Origin: Pseudomonadota bacterium
Lineage (GTDB): Bacteria > Pseudomonadota > Gammaproteobacteria > Steroidobacterales > Steroidobacteraceae
Direction of reading: 5' to 3'
Assembly (NCBI GenBank): GCA_947459825.1
Contig: CANHFH010000008.1
Span: forward strand, 1 to 44,997
DNA length: 44,997 bases
Below, piece after piece: positions 27,820 through 35,463 of the stretch (within the stretch, counting starts at the first letter, position 1; every line of letters begins with the position of its first letter). Position numbers and translations under genes: made by a program. The notes under the pieces are model-generated. The model was not told the DNA's origin. It did no database searches and saw only the letters and a list, made by a program, of their open reading frames with translations.

Positions 27820-29450
27820 ACATCGACCGCCGCAGTCTCGTCAAAGCCGGTCTCTACGGCCTCGGCGCTCTCGCCCTGCCGGGCGTCGCCTCCATCCTCC
27901 ACGCCCGCGGCTTCACGCACGGCGTGGCGAGCGGCGAGCCGGGCGCGCGACGCATGCTGCTCTGGACGCGCTACGCCTCGGACTCGGGCGCGCGCCTGCG
28001 CGTCGAGGTGGCCGCCGACACGATGTTCACGCGCATCGTCGCGGGTGGCGAGGCCTATGCCGATCCGGACCGCGACCATACCGCGCGCGTCGTGGTGGAG
28101 GGCCTCGCGCCCGGGCGCTGGCACTTCTACCGCTTCATCGCGCCCGATGGCGCGATGAGTCCCGTCGGCCGCACGCGCACGCTCCCGGAGGGCGAGGTGT
28201 CGCGCTTCGGCATCGGCCTCTTCTCCTGCTCCAACCTAGGCTTCGGCTGGTTCAACGCCTACGCGCACGCCTGCGAGCGCAGCGACCTCGACCTGATGGT
28301 CCATGTGGGCGATTACTTCTACGAGTACCAGCCCGGCGTCTACCCCGACCCCAAGGACGCGCATCCCGCGCGCAAGCTCGACCCGCCGAACGAGACCGTG
28401 TCGCTCGCCGACTACCGGCTGCGCCACGCCTGCTACCGCCTCGATCCCGACCTGCAGCGCCTGCACCAGTCGTACCCGATGGTCGCCGGCTGGGACGACC
28501 ATGAGTTCACCAACGACGCTTGGGTCGACGGTGCGCAGAACCACCAGCCCGACAAAGAAGGCGACTGGGGCGTGCGCAAGACCGCCGCGATGCGCGCCTA
28601 CCGCGACTGGATGCCGGTATCGGACCCCGGTCTCGACGGCGTCGACTGGGGCACATACGAGATCGGATCCCTCGCCACGCTCTTCAAGCTCGAGACCCGC
28701 ATCACGGGCCGCAGCAAGCTGCTCGAGCTCGAAGATTTCATGAAGGGCCGCCGCGACATCGACCGCGCGCTCACCGAATTCCGCGACGGACCGCTGCAGG
28801 ATGCCGCGCGCAGCATGCTCGGCGGCACCCAGGAAGCCTGGCTCGCCGCGGAGATGGCCCGCTCACGCCGCGCCGGCAAGCGCTGGCAGGTGCTCGCGCA
28901 GCAGACCGTGATGGGCGATCGCATCATGCCGCAGCGCGCGCTGGAGTGGGTCGCCGCGGACGCGCCTGATTACCTCAAGCGTGGCGCACGCGTGGGCGTC
29001 GCCGCCGCGAAACTGGGCATGGGCTACGACTTCGATGCTTGGGCCGGCTTCCCGGCGGCCCGCGCACGGCTGCTCGCTGCGGCGCAGCGCGCGGACGCAG
29101 ACCTCGTCGTGCTCTCAGGCGACAGCCACAACGGCTGGGCCTTCGATCTCGCGCATGACGGCCGCGCCGCCGGCATCGAGATCGCGACGCAGTCGGTCAC
29201 CTCGCCGGGCATCGAGCAGCAGGCGAGCCGCGCCGTGCCCGCTGAGGTCGCTGCGGCGCTGCGCGCCACCAACCCGTCGCTCGCCTGGTGCGACACCAGC
29301 CACCGCGGCTACACCAGCGTGCAGCTCGGGCCAGAGGCCGTCACGACGGAGTGGCACTTCCTGCGCACGGTGAGCGAGCGCGACACCACGCTCGTCGGCA
29401 GCCACCGGATGCGCGCGGCGCGCGGCCGCAGGAGTTGGGACAAGGCCTGA
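27816..29450 (+). CDS. Tat-exported PhoD-family alkaline phosphatase
   Basis: The protein has 544 residues. The N-terminus NIDRRSLVKAGLYGLGALALPG carries a twin-arginine motif, so it is exported folded. A beta-sandwich N-terminal domain (FTHGVASGEPGARRMLLWTRY) is followed by the PhoD metallophosphatase domain. Metal-binding segments are MVHVGDYFYEY, AGWDDHEFTND and VVLSGDSHNGW. PhoD enzymes are usually Ca2+/Fe3+ phosphodi/monoesterases that release phosphate outside the cytoplasm. It is coupled to aroE (ATGA) and has no own promoter that I can see. The second PhoD-like gene at 29497-30627 faces it and belongs to a shorter subtype. Confidence 0.9.
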   Translation: MNIDRRSLVKAGLYGLGALALPGVASILHARGFTHGVASGEPGARRMLLWTRYASDSGARLRVEVAADTMFTRIVAGGEAYADPDRDHTARVVVEGLAPGRWHFYRFIAPDGAMSPVGRTRTLPEGEVSRFGIGLFSCSNLGFGWFNAYAHACERSDLDLMVHVGDYFYEYQPGVYPDPKDAHPARKLDPPNETVSLADYRLRHACYRLDPDLQRLHQSYPMVAGWDDHEFTNDAWVDGAQNHQPDKEGDWGVRKTAAMRAYRDWMPVSDPGLDGVDWGTYEIGSLATLFKLETRITGRSKLLELEDFMKGRRDIDRALTEFRDGPLQDAARSMLGGTQEAWLAAEMARSRRAGKRWQVLAQQTVMGDRIMPQRALEWVAADAPDYLKRGARVGVAAAKLGMGYDFDAWAGFPAARARLLAAAQRADADLVVLSGDSHNGWAFDLAHDGRAAGIEIATQSVTSPGIEQQASRAVPAEVAAALRATNPSLAWCDTSHRGYTSVQLGPEAVTTEWHFLRTVSERDTTLVGSHRMRAARGRRSWDKA

Positions 29451-29460
29451 CGCAGCGGAC

Positions 29461-29480
29461 GCGTGCCGGATACGGCACGC
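29461..29480. terminator. Perfect hairpin between two convergent phosphatase genes
   Basis: GCGTGCCG-GATA-CGGCACGC is a perfect 8-bp stem with a 4-base loop, in the 46 bases separating the two PhoD-like genes. It begins 11 bases after one stop and ends 17 bases before the other. No T-tract follows on either strand; a bidirectional transcription stop or mRNA 3' stabiliser is likely. Confidence 0.55.
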
Positions 29481-29496
29481 CGCGCGAGGCGGCGGA

Positions 29497-30627
29497 TCAG
29501 GTGACGCGCAGTTCCCGCGTATCGAGCCGTTGCTCGATGCGCACCGCGCCCGTCACATCGCGCACCTGCGCGGTGACGCGCACGGCCGCCGCGTCGCTCC
29601 AGTCGATCTGCAGCAGTCCGAAGTTCGGTTCCCGCCAGGCCTCGCCGACGCGGCGAGAATTGGGCGGCAGCACCGGCCAGGTCTCGGTGAGCCCGCTCGA
29701 GGTGAAGTCCCACAGCGGATAGGGCGCGTTGGTGCGCAGGCACGAGGCCTCGGCGTAATGCGTGTCGCCGCTGATGCAGAAGAGCCCATCCGCGCGCGTG
29801 CTGCGGATGGTCTGCAGCAGCCGCTGGTGGTCCTCGGCGTAGTTGATCCACGCCTCCCAGCCCGGGAAATCCGCCACCACCTGAAGACTGGACGCGAGGA
29901 TGCGCAGGTCGGCGGGACGCGCGAGCTGCGCCTCCAGCCACTGCCACTGGCGCGCACCGAGCATGGTCGCCTGCGGATCGGGGTTGCGCTCGTACGGGCC
30001 AGGCACGGTGCGACCGGCGCGCTCGAGCTCGGCCGCCCAGTCGTCGTAGGTCTTGCCGCCGAGATCGAGCATGCGGATCGGCGTGCGGTTGAACCGCAGG
30101 TCCGGCAGCAGCACCTGCAGCCGACGCCCGCCGGCGCTGAACTCCACCGAATCGTAGATGCCGTCGCGCGTGCGGCGCGGCGAATCGGCGGGCTCGCCCC
30201 AGAAGTCGCAGAAGATGCGCTGCGAGGTCACCTTCATCGGGTACTCGGCCCCCGCATCGTCCTCGCCGTAGTCGTGGTCGTCCCAGACCGCGAGCACCGG
30301 CACCCGGTCGCGCAAGCGTCGGAACCCGGGCTGCGCCGCGAACTGCGCGTACTTGGCCTCGAGCACGGCCGGGTCGCGCGTGTCGCCGTAGATGTTGTCA
30401 CCGAGGAAGATGAAGAGATCGGGGTCGGCGGCGAGCACCGCCTCCCAGATCGGCTGCGGCACCGCGCCCTCGGCGCAGGAACCGTAGGCGATGCGCTGCG
30501 GCAGCCGGTCGAGCGCCGGTCGGCGCACGCCCGAGACCACCGCGGGCGCCGCGCCCGCCATCCCGGCGGCACCGCCCATCAGGGGCAGCGCCGCCGAGGC
30601 GAGCAGGATGTCGCGGCGGGTGGTCAA
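29497..30627 (-). CDS. Tat-exported PhoD-like phosphatase, short subtype
   Basis: The protein has 376 residues. The start MTTRRDILLASAALPLMGGAAG is a twin-arginine signal. The metallophosphatase core has LFIFLGDNIYGD, AVWDDHDYGEDDAG (metal ligands) and CISGDTHYAEAS, matching the PhoD superfamily; the N-terminal beta-sandwich domain of the longer enzyme is absent. The start codon is TTG, overlapping the TonB-receptor TGA (TTGA at 30627-30624); no ATG or GTG preserves the Tat motif. Being coupled to an outer-membrane receptor suggests that it works on a phosphorylated compound taken up by that receptor (inference). Confidence 0.87.
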   Translation of the reverse strand: MTTRRDILLASAALPLMGGAAGMAGAAPAVVSGVRRPALDRLPQRIAYGSCAEGAVPQPIWEAVLAADPDLFIFLGDNIYGDTRDPAVLEAKYAQFAAQPGFRRLRDRVPVLAVWDDHDYGEDDAGAEYPMKVTSQRIFCDFWGEPADSPRRTRDGIYDSVEFSAGGRRLQVLLPDLRFNRTPIRMLDLGGKTYDDWAAELERAGRTVPGPYERNPDPQATMLGARQWQWLEAQLARPADLRILASSLQVVADFPGWEAWINYAEDHQRLLQTIRSTRADGLFCISGDTHYAEASCLRTNAPYPLWDFTSSGLTETWPVLPPNSRRVGEAWREPNFGLLQIDWSDAAAVRVTAQVRDVTGAVRIEQRLDTRELRVT

Positions 30628-32879
30628 AACTTCGCCTTCAGCGATACGAACACCTGCCGCGGCGCGCCGCGCAGCAACGTCTGCGCCGTACCGTTGGGGT
30701 CCGCGTTGACGAAGCCGTTCGACCCGACCGTCGAGATGTAGAACTTGTCGGTGATGTTGGTGACGGCGGCCTGCACGGTCAGCTCCTCGAACATCGCGAC
30801 GCCGGCGAAGCGGTAGCCCGCCGAAGCGTTGAGCAGCGTGTAGCTCGGCACGCTGCCCTGATTCAGGAAAGTATAGTACCGCCCGCCCACATGGTTGGCA
30901 TCGGCCCGCGCGAAGAACGCACCGTTGTCGTACGCGAGTTCGGTCTTGATCATGACCTCCGGCGCATCCGGCACGGTCTTGCCGCCCACCAACACCACAT
31001 TGCCATTGGTGGTGTAGTTCTCGTCGAAGGTCGAATCGTTCCAGGCGAACGAGGTGAACCAGTTCAGGTGCTGCACCGGCCGCCAGTTGACCGCCGCCTC
31101 GAAACCGTTGGTGCTCACGCCGCCGACATTGGCGAGCACCGACGGATTGCCGACGATGCCGGGGCCCTGCTGGATCGCGAGCAGGCGGTCCTTGAACTTG
31201 ATGCGGTAGGCGGCGAGCACGCCCTCGAAGGAATCACCGCGGAAGCGCCAGCCGAGCTCGAGGGTGTCCGAGGTCTCGGGCTTGAGCACATCGCGGATCG
31301 CCACGAAGCCGGCCGCCGTCGTGCTGAAGGGGCCCGCGGTGTTTGCGCTGACGAACGCGCGGGCGTTGCGCGCCGCGAGACCGAACAGCTCACCGCCCTC
31401 CCACGGCGCCCAGGTGAAGCCCAGCTGCGGCAGGAAGCCCTCCTTGGCCTCGATGGTGCCGGACTTGTTGGTGCCCGTGATCGTGGTCGCCGAGTTCTCG
31501 ACCTTCATGCCCTTGAAGCCGGCCACGAACTTCAGCGTGTCGCCCACCGCGAACTCGTCCTGCAGGTGGTACTGCAGCGTCTTGGTGTTGAAGGCGTACT
31601 CCCACTGCGTCAGCAGCGGATCGCTGCGGAACGAGGTGAACGACTGCGTCGGGCCGGCGAGGTTCGGCTCGGGATAGAACCGACGCGCCTGGTTGAAGTC
31701 GTTGTCCTCGACCCAGACGCCGGCCTCGAGCTGGTGACCACCGAACGCCCAGCCGACCGTGGCGAGCGCGCCCTTACGGTCGATGTCGTACTCGGTGGTG
31801 CGCACGGAGAGCGGCGCGCCGCCCGGCGTCGGCACATACGGCGTGCCCCACAGCCCCTGCCCCTCGTTCTGGTGCATGTAGACGCGGGCCGAGAACGACA
31901 GGCCGTCGTCCGACGGCAGGTCGAGGCCGAGGTACGCGAGCGAGTCCTCGCGGATGCCGGCGGCGTCCCAATACGCGTCATCGCAGGCGACGGCGTTGCT
32001 GAAGCCCGAGGCCGCGCAGCTGCGGGCCGCGGCGACGGCGGCGTTCCAGTCGGGCGCCCAGTTGTCCCAGTCCTCGCCGCGGCGCTTGATGATGTCGAAC
32101 GAGAGGTCCTGGTAGTCGCGCTCGGCACGGTCGGAGTAGTTGTAGTACGCGGTGACCGAACCCGCATCGCCGATCGGCTGTACGGCCTTCAACGAATACA
32201 TGCGCTGCTGCTGCTCACCGGACCCTTTCCACTTGTCGGTGGTGCCGTCGACCGCCGACAGCGCGATGCGCGGACCGTTGCCGCCGAGCGCCCCGGTGTC
32301 GAAGCGCCCGTAGATGCGGCGCGTCGAATCGCTGCCACCGGTGAGGTCCAGACGCGCGGCGAGGTCCGACGCCGGATCGAGGGTGAAGAACTCGAGCGTG
32401 CCGCCCAGGTTGCTGGTCGAGGCCGTACCGAGCGCACCCGCGCCCTGCGACAGCGACACGCGACCGACATCCTCGCTCGGCACCGCACGGCTGATGTGCA
32501 GACCGTTGTGGTTGCCGTAGGACATGTCGCCGAGCGGGACGCCGTCGAGCGTGAAGCCCATCTGGTTCTGGTTGAAACCGCGCACCACGATGCGCGTCGA
32601 CCACTCGTACGAACCGAAGGGATCGGCCGACTGGAAGTTCACGCCGGGCAGCTTCTCGATCGCCTTGAGCGGGCTGGTGCCGGCCGGCAGATAGTCGATC
32701 TGGTCGGCGGTGACCTGCTGCTGCTGGCGTGCGACGCCGCGCGCGAAGATGACGACCTCTTCGAGCTGCGAGGCGTCGGCGGCGGCGGACGCGCCGGTGG
32801 TCGCGGCCTGCTGCGCGACGGCGGGAAGGCTGGCGGCGAGGACGAGCGCCGAGCATGCGGCGGCTTTCAGCGATGACAT
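30624..32879 (-). CDS. TonB-dependent outer-membrane receptor
   Basis: The receptor has 751 residues. A signal peptide (AACSALVLAASLPAVA) is followed by the TonB box region LEEVVIFARG. The plug domain (about 60-190) has LKAIEKLPGVNFQSADPFG, IVVRGFNQNQMGFTLDGVPLGD and NLGGTLEF, and the barrel ends RQVFVSLKAKF with the usual terminal Phe. It imports a ligand too large for porins using TonB energy. Linked to a phosphatase and preceded by a PHO-box-like array, it may import an organic phosphate (inference). ATG 32879 is preferred because the signal peptide begins there; ATG 32918 adds 13 residues that break the signal. Confidence 0.93.
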   Translation of the reverse strand: MSSLKAAACSALVLAASLPAVAQQAATTGASAAADASQLEEVVIFARGVARQQQQVTADQIDYLPAGTSPLKAIEKLPGVNFQSADPFGSYEWSTRIVVRGFNQNQMGFTLDGVPLGDMSYGNHNGLHISRAVPSEDVGRVSLSQGAGALGTASTSNLGGTLEFFTLDPASDLAARLDLTGGSDSTRRIYGRFDTGALGGNGPRIALSAVDGTTDKWKGSGEQQQRMYSLKAVQPIGDAGSVTAYYNYSDRAERDYQDLSFDIIKRRGEDWDNWAPDWNAAVAAARSCAASGFSNAVACDDAYWDAAGIREDSLAYLGLDLPSDDGLSFSARVYMHQNEGQGLWGTPYVPTPGGAPLSVRTTEYDIDRKGALATVGWAFGGHQLEAGVWVEDNDFNQARRFYPEPNLAGPTQSFTSFRSDPLLTQWEYAFNTKTLQYHLQDEFAVGDTLKFVAGFKGMKVENSATTITGTNKSGTIEAKEGFLPQLGFTWAPWEGGELFGLAARNARAFVSANTAGPFSTTAAGFVAIRDVLKPETSDTLELGWRFRGDSFEGVLAAYRIKFKDRLLAIQQGPGIVGNPSVLANVGGVSTNGFEAAVNWRPVQHLNWFTSFAWNDSTFDENYTTNGNVVLVGGKTVPDAPEVMIKTELAYDNGAFFARADANHVGGRYYTFLNQGSVPSYTLLNASAGYRFAGVAMFEELTVQAAVTNITDKFYISTVGSNGFVNADPNGTAQTLLRGAPRQVFVSLKAKF

Positions 32880-32927
32880 CTGGAGGGCTCCGGTTGGGAC
32901 TTGCTTGGGAGCCCGCATCGTGGCGGC

Positions 32928-32971
32928 GAAGCGTGAAGCGCGCGTTAAGGCTGTGTTGCCGAACAGTGAAA
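32928..32971 (-). promoter_or_regulatory. Four 11-bp direct-repeat units resembling a PHO box
   Basis: Read on the minus strand, the 44 bases divide into TTTCACTGTTC, GGCAACACAGC, CTTAACGCGCG and CTTCACGCTTC. Positions 1-6 follow YTTMAC in three of four units (the second has GGCAAC), with an exact 11-base period. PhoB/PhoP-type regulators bind 11-bp-spaced direct repeats with a TCAC/TCAT-like core. The array ends 49 bases before the TonB-receptor start, which fits a promoter site. Confidence 0.5.
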
Positions 32972-33020
32972 CGCGCGCCGACGGCGCTCGAGGACGGTCG
33001 CCGCCCGGACAGCGCGGGTG

Positions 33021-33473
33021 TCATCGACCGTCCGTGACCTCCATCATCGGGTCGAACGGCGTCAGGAACGCGAACCGCCGGAACCCGGCATCGCGGGTGC
33101 AGATGCGGCTGATGCCGTGCTCGCGCATCAGCACCGCCGTGTGGAGGTCGTGAGCGTCGTTGCCCTGCAGCGCGGGCATCTCTGCGACGGTCTGCGCGAG
33201 CACCGCGGCGTGCCGATCGGTCGGCGTCAGCATCTGCACGCCGCGCGAGCGCTGCAGCGCGCCGACGAAACCGAGCGCGTCCGGCATCGACCACGGTCGC
33301 GGGAATACTTTGGGGTGTGTGGCCACGCGCAGGAACTCGTAGCAGATGCCCCAGGTGAGGAACATCGGCGCGGGTCCGGCGCGCCAACGCTCGAGGCGGC
33401 TGCGACAGACCTCATGGAACGGCGAACTGCGATCCGCGGCGTAGAGCAGGATGTCGGTGTCGACCACCCACAT
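33021..33473 (-). CDS. vapC: VapC-type PIN-domain toxin
   Basis: The protein has 150 residues with a PIN fold. Acidic metal ligands are visible at Asp5 (WVVDTDILLYAAD), Glu46 (ICYEFLRV), Asp109 (NDAHDLHTAVLM) and Asp128 (CTRDAGFRRF). Such toxins cut specific RNAs (tRNA or rRNA) when freed from their antitoxin. The ATG overlaps the antitoxin stop by one base (TGATG), the usual antitoxin-first order. The ligands look complete, so the toxin should be active. This pair lies between the phosphate-uptake genes and the arginine operon and is the only clearly mobile-type module in the window. Confidence 0.9.
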   Translation of the reverse strand: MWVVDTDILLYAADRSSPFHEVCRSRLERWRAGPAPMFLTWGICYEFLRVATHPKVFPRPWSMPDALGFVGALQRSRGVQMLTPTDRHAAVLAQTVAEMPALQGNDAHDLHTAVLMREHGISRICTRDAGFRRFAFLTPFDPMMEVTDGR

Positions 33474-33718
33474 CAGCCGCCCTCCTCGGCCATCGCGTCC
33501 TCAAGCGCCGCGCGGTCGGCCACATCGACGCGCGCCCCGCCGCTGTCCCAGGACGGTAGCTGCGGCCACGGCTGCGCCGCCTCGGCGACGCCGGTCGGCT
33601 GAGCGAGCACCTGCCGGAGTCCGGCCTCGACCAGTTCCGACATCGTGACCCGTCGCGCCGCGGCTTCCTGCTTGAGCTTCAGCATGACTTGATCGTCTAT
33701 GACCAAGGTGGTCTTCAT
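33473..33718 (-). CDS. vapB: VapB-type ribbon-helix-helix antitoxin
   Basis: The antitoxin has 81 residues. The N-terminal ribbon-helix-helix reads MKTTLVIDDQVMLKLKQEAA followed by RRVTMSELVEAGLRQVL, which binds operator DNA as a dimer. The C-terminal tail (LPSWDSGGARVDVADRAALEDAM) is the toxin-wrapping segment typical of this VapB group. ATG 33718 is chosen because the family start is there; the upstream frame runs antisense through argR. TATGGT at 33731-33726 lies 7 bases before the ATG with no ribosome-binding site, and the operator palindrome covers both, so transcription could start at the ATG. Confidence 0.88.
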   Translation of the reverse strand: MKTTLVIDDQVMLKLKQEAAARRVTMSELVEAGLRQVLAQPTGVAEAAQPWPQLPSWDSGGARVDVADRAALEDAMAEEGG

Positions 33719-33732
33719 ATGGAAAACCATAT
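33717..33732. promoter_or_regulatory. Probable VapB operator over the vapBC start
   Basis: ATATGG-AAAA-CCATAT is a perfect 6-bp inverted repeat with a 4-base spacer. One arm overlaps the vapB start codon and the other contains the -10-like hexamer TATGGT (minus strand). This is where an autoregulating antitoxin is expected to bind. Confidence 0.7.
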
Positions 33733-33744
33733 CACGAAAATCGC

Positions 33745-33772
33745 TTGACGCACCTGCATCAATATGCAGAAT
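33745..33772 (+). promoter_or_regulatory. argR promoter with overlapping ARG-box-like palindrome
   Basis: TTGACG (33745-33750) and CAGAAT (33767-33772) are spaced by 16 bases and form a reasonable sigma-70 promoter. The perfect palindrome CTGCAT-CAAT-ATGCAG (33754-33769) fills the spacer and enters the -10. A further half-site ATGCAG lies at 33785-33790, at the argR start. This is consistent with autorepression by the ArgR hexamer over the whole arginine operon. Confidence 0.6.
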
Positions 33773-33784
33773 ACGCGCACTTTT

Positions 33785-34234
33785 ATGCAGACCGACCTCC
33801 AACAATCGGGCCGCCGGGCCACCATCCTGCGCATCCTGCGCGGCGCCCATGTGCGCAAGCAGGAGGACATCGTGCGGCTGCTGCGCGAGGCCGGCCACGA
33901 TGTCACGCAGTCGTCGGTGAGCCGCGACCTGCGCGAACTCGGCGTTCTCAAGGCCGGCGGCCGCTACCTCGCGCCGCAGGAAGCGACGCGGCCGCTCGAG
34001 GATTTCGGCGCGCTGCGCCCCTTCGTGCTCGGCGTCGCCACCGCCGGGGCCTCGCTCACGGTGCTGCGCACCGCCACCGGCTCCGCGCAGACGGTCGCCG
34101 CGGCGATCGACAAGGCCGACTGGCCGGAGGTCGTCGGCACGATCTCCGGCGACGACACCATCTTCATCGCCACCGATACCGCCGCGGCGCAGTCCGCGGT
34201 CGTCGCGCGCCTGCGCAACCTGTTCCGGCTCTGA
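33785..34234 (+). CDS. argR: Arginine repressor ArgR
   Basis: ArgR (149 residues) is an arginine-sensing hexameric repressor. The N-terminal winged helix reads RRATILRILRG, then VRKQEDIVRLLREAG and VTQSSVSRDLRELGVLK (recognition helix). The C-terminal oligomer and arginine-binding domain contains GSAQTVAAAIDKADWPEVVGTISGDDTIFIATD, with the conserved GTISGDDT. An ATG at 33764 would add 7 residues but lies upstream of the predicted transcription start, so 33785 is preferred. The leader would then be very short. Only 14 bases separate it from argG; argR to the thioesterase gene at 42369 appears to be one transcription unit. Confidence 0.93.
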   Translation: MQTDLQQSGRRATILRILRGAHVRKQEDIVRLLREAGHDVTQSSVSRDLRELGVLKAGGRYLAPQEATRPLEDFGALRPFVLGVATAGASLTVLRTATGSAQTVAAAIDKADWPEVVGTISGDDTIFIATDTAAAQSAVVARLRNLFRL

Positions 34235-34248
34235 GCCGGGAGAACCCC

Positions 34249-35463
34249 ATGTCCCAGCCCATCGTCCTCGCCTATTCGGGCGGCCTCGACACCTCTTTCC
34301 TCGTGCCCTGGCTCAAGGAGCAGCACGGCCGCCCGATCATCACGGTCACCGTCGACACCGGCGGCATCGACGCCGCGGCCGCCGCCACGCTGCGCGAGCG
34401 TGCGATGGCGCTCGGCGCCAGCGCGCACCACCAGATCGACGCGCGTGCCGATTACTTCGCGCAGGTGCTGCGCTTCCTCATCATGGGCAATGTACGCCGC
34501 GGCCAGCTGTATCCGCTCTGCGTCGGCGCGGAACGCGTGATGCAGGCGCAGACCATCGCGCGCATGGCGCGCGAACTCGGCACCGGCAGCATCGCCCACG
34601 GCTGCACCGCCGCGGGCAACGATCAGGTGCGCTTCGAGGTCGCGCTGCGCACGCTCGCACCGGAGCTCGAGGTGATCGCGCCGGTGCGCGACCGCGCCTT
34701 CAAGCGCCAGGAAGAGCTCGACTTCCTCACGCAGCGCGGCCTGCCCGTGCCGCCGCACGGCGCCGCCTACTCCATCAACCGCGGCCTCTGGGGCGTGAGC
34801 ATCGGCGGCAAGGAGACGCTCACCTCGCAGGGCAGCCTGCCCGACGATGCCTGGGTGCTGTCGCGCGATGCGTTCACGAAGCCGCTGCCGCCGCGCCGCA
34901 TCGTGCTGCACTTCGAGCAGGGCGTGCCCTGCGGCCTCGACGGCCAGGCGATGACGCCGGTGGCGGTCATCGAGGCGCTGGAGGCGATCGCCGGCCCGTA
35001 CGGCATCGGCCGCGGCATCCATCTCGGCGACACCATCATCGGCACCAAGGGCCGCGTGGCCTTCGAGGCGCCCGCCGCCGAGGTGCTGCTCAACGCGCAC
35101 CGCGAGCTCGAAAAACTGGTGCTCACCGCGCGCCAGCAGCGCATCAAAGAATCCCTCGCCGGCCCGTACGGCGACTGGGTGCATGAGGGTCAGCTGCTGG
35201 ACCCGGCCTGCCGCGACATCGAGGCGCTGTTCCTCGCGTCGCAGGCGCGCGTCACCGGCACGGTGACGGTGCTGCTGCGTCCCGGCTCGGCCTTCGTCGA
35301 GGGCACGGATTCACCGTACTCGCTGATGGCAGCCTCGAAGGGCGTCTACGGCGAGGCCACCGGCGAATGGACGCCGGCCGACGCGCTCGGCTTCTCGCGC
35401 ATCGTCGGCCTGCCGGGCATGTTCCACCACCGCGCGGGAGCGCAAGGAGCCAAGGGCAAATGA
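34249..35463 (+). CDS. argG: Argininosuccinate synthase
   Basis: ArgG (404 residues) joins citrulline and aspartate using ATP. The ATP-binding P-loop is IVLAYSGGLDTSFLV (6-20). Other family segments are HGCTAAGNDQVRFEVALRTLAPELEVIAPVRD, SINRGLWG and IGRGIHLGDTIIGTKGRVAFEAPA. GCTAAGNDQ, in place of the more usual GATGKGNDQ, together with the FKRQEELDFL stretch, resembles the type that goes with acyl-ornithine carbamoyltransferases in Bacteroidetes and xanthomonads (from memory). GGGAG is 6-11 bases before the ATG. The stop overlaps the next gene by ATGA. Confidence 0.95.
   Translation: MSQPIVLAYSGGLDTSFLVPWLKEQHGRPIITVTVDTGGIDAAAAATLRERAMALGASAHHQIDARADYFAQVLRFLIMGNVRRGQLYPLCVGAERVMQAQTIARMARELGTGSIAHGCTAAGNDQVRFEVALRTLAPELEVIAPVRDRAFKRQEELDFLTQRGLPVPPHGAAYSINRGLWGVSIGGKETLTSQGSLPDDAWVLSRDAFTKPLPPRRIVLHFEQGVPCGLDGQAMTPVAVIEALEAIAGPYGIGRGIHLGDTIIGTKGRVAFEAPAAEVLLNAHRELEKLVLTARQQRIKESLAGPYGDWVHEGQLLDPACRDIEALFLASQARVTGTVTVLLRPGSAFVEGTDSPYSLMAASKGVYGEATGEWTPADALGFSRIVGLPGMFHHRAGAQGAKGK

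Noticed and set aside
30891-32876. 661-residue plus-strand frame over the TonB receptor
   Set aside because: It is antisense to a receptor with signal peptide, TonB box, plug and terminal Phe; composition is typical of a shadow.
33021-33718. vapBC as evidence of a genomic island
   Set aside because: There is no integrase, flanking repeat, tRNA or base-composition shift around it; only a two-gene module is supported.
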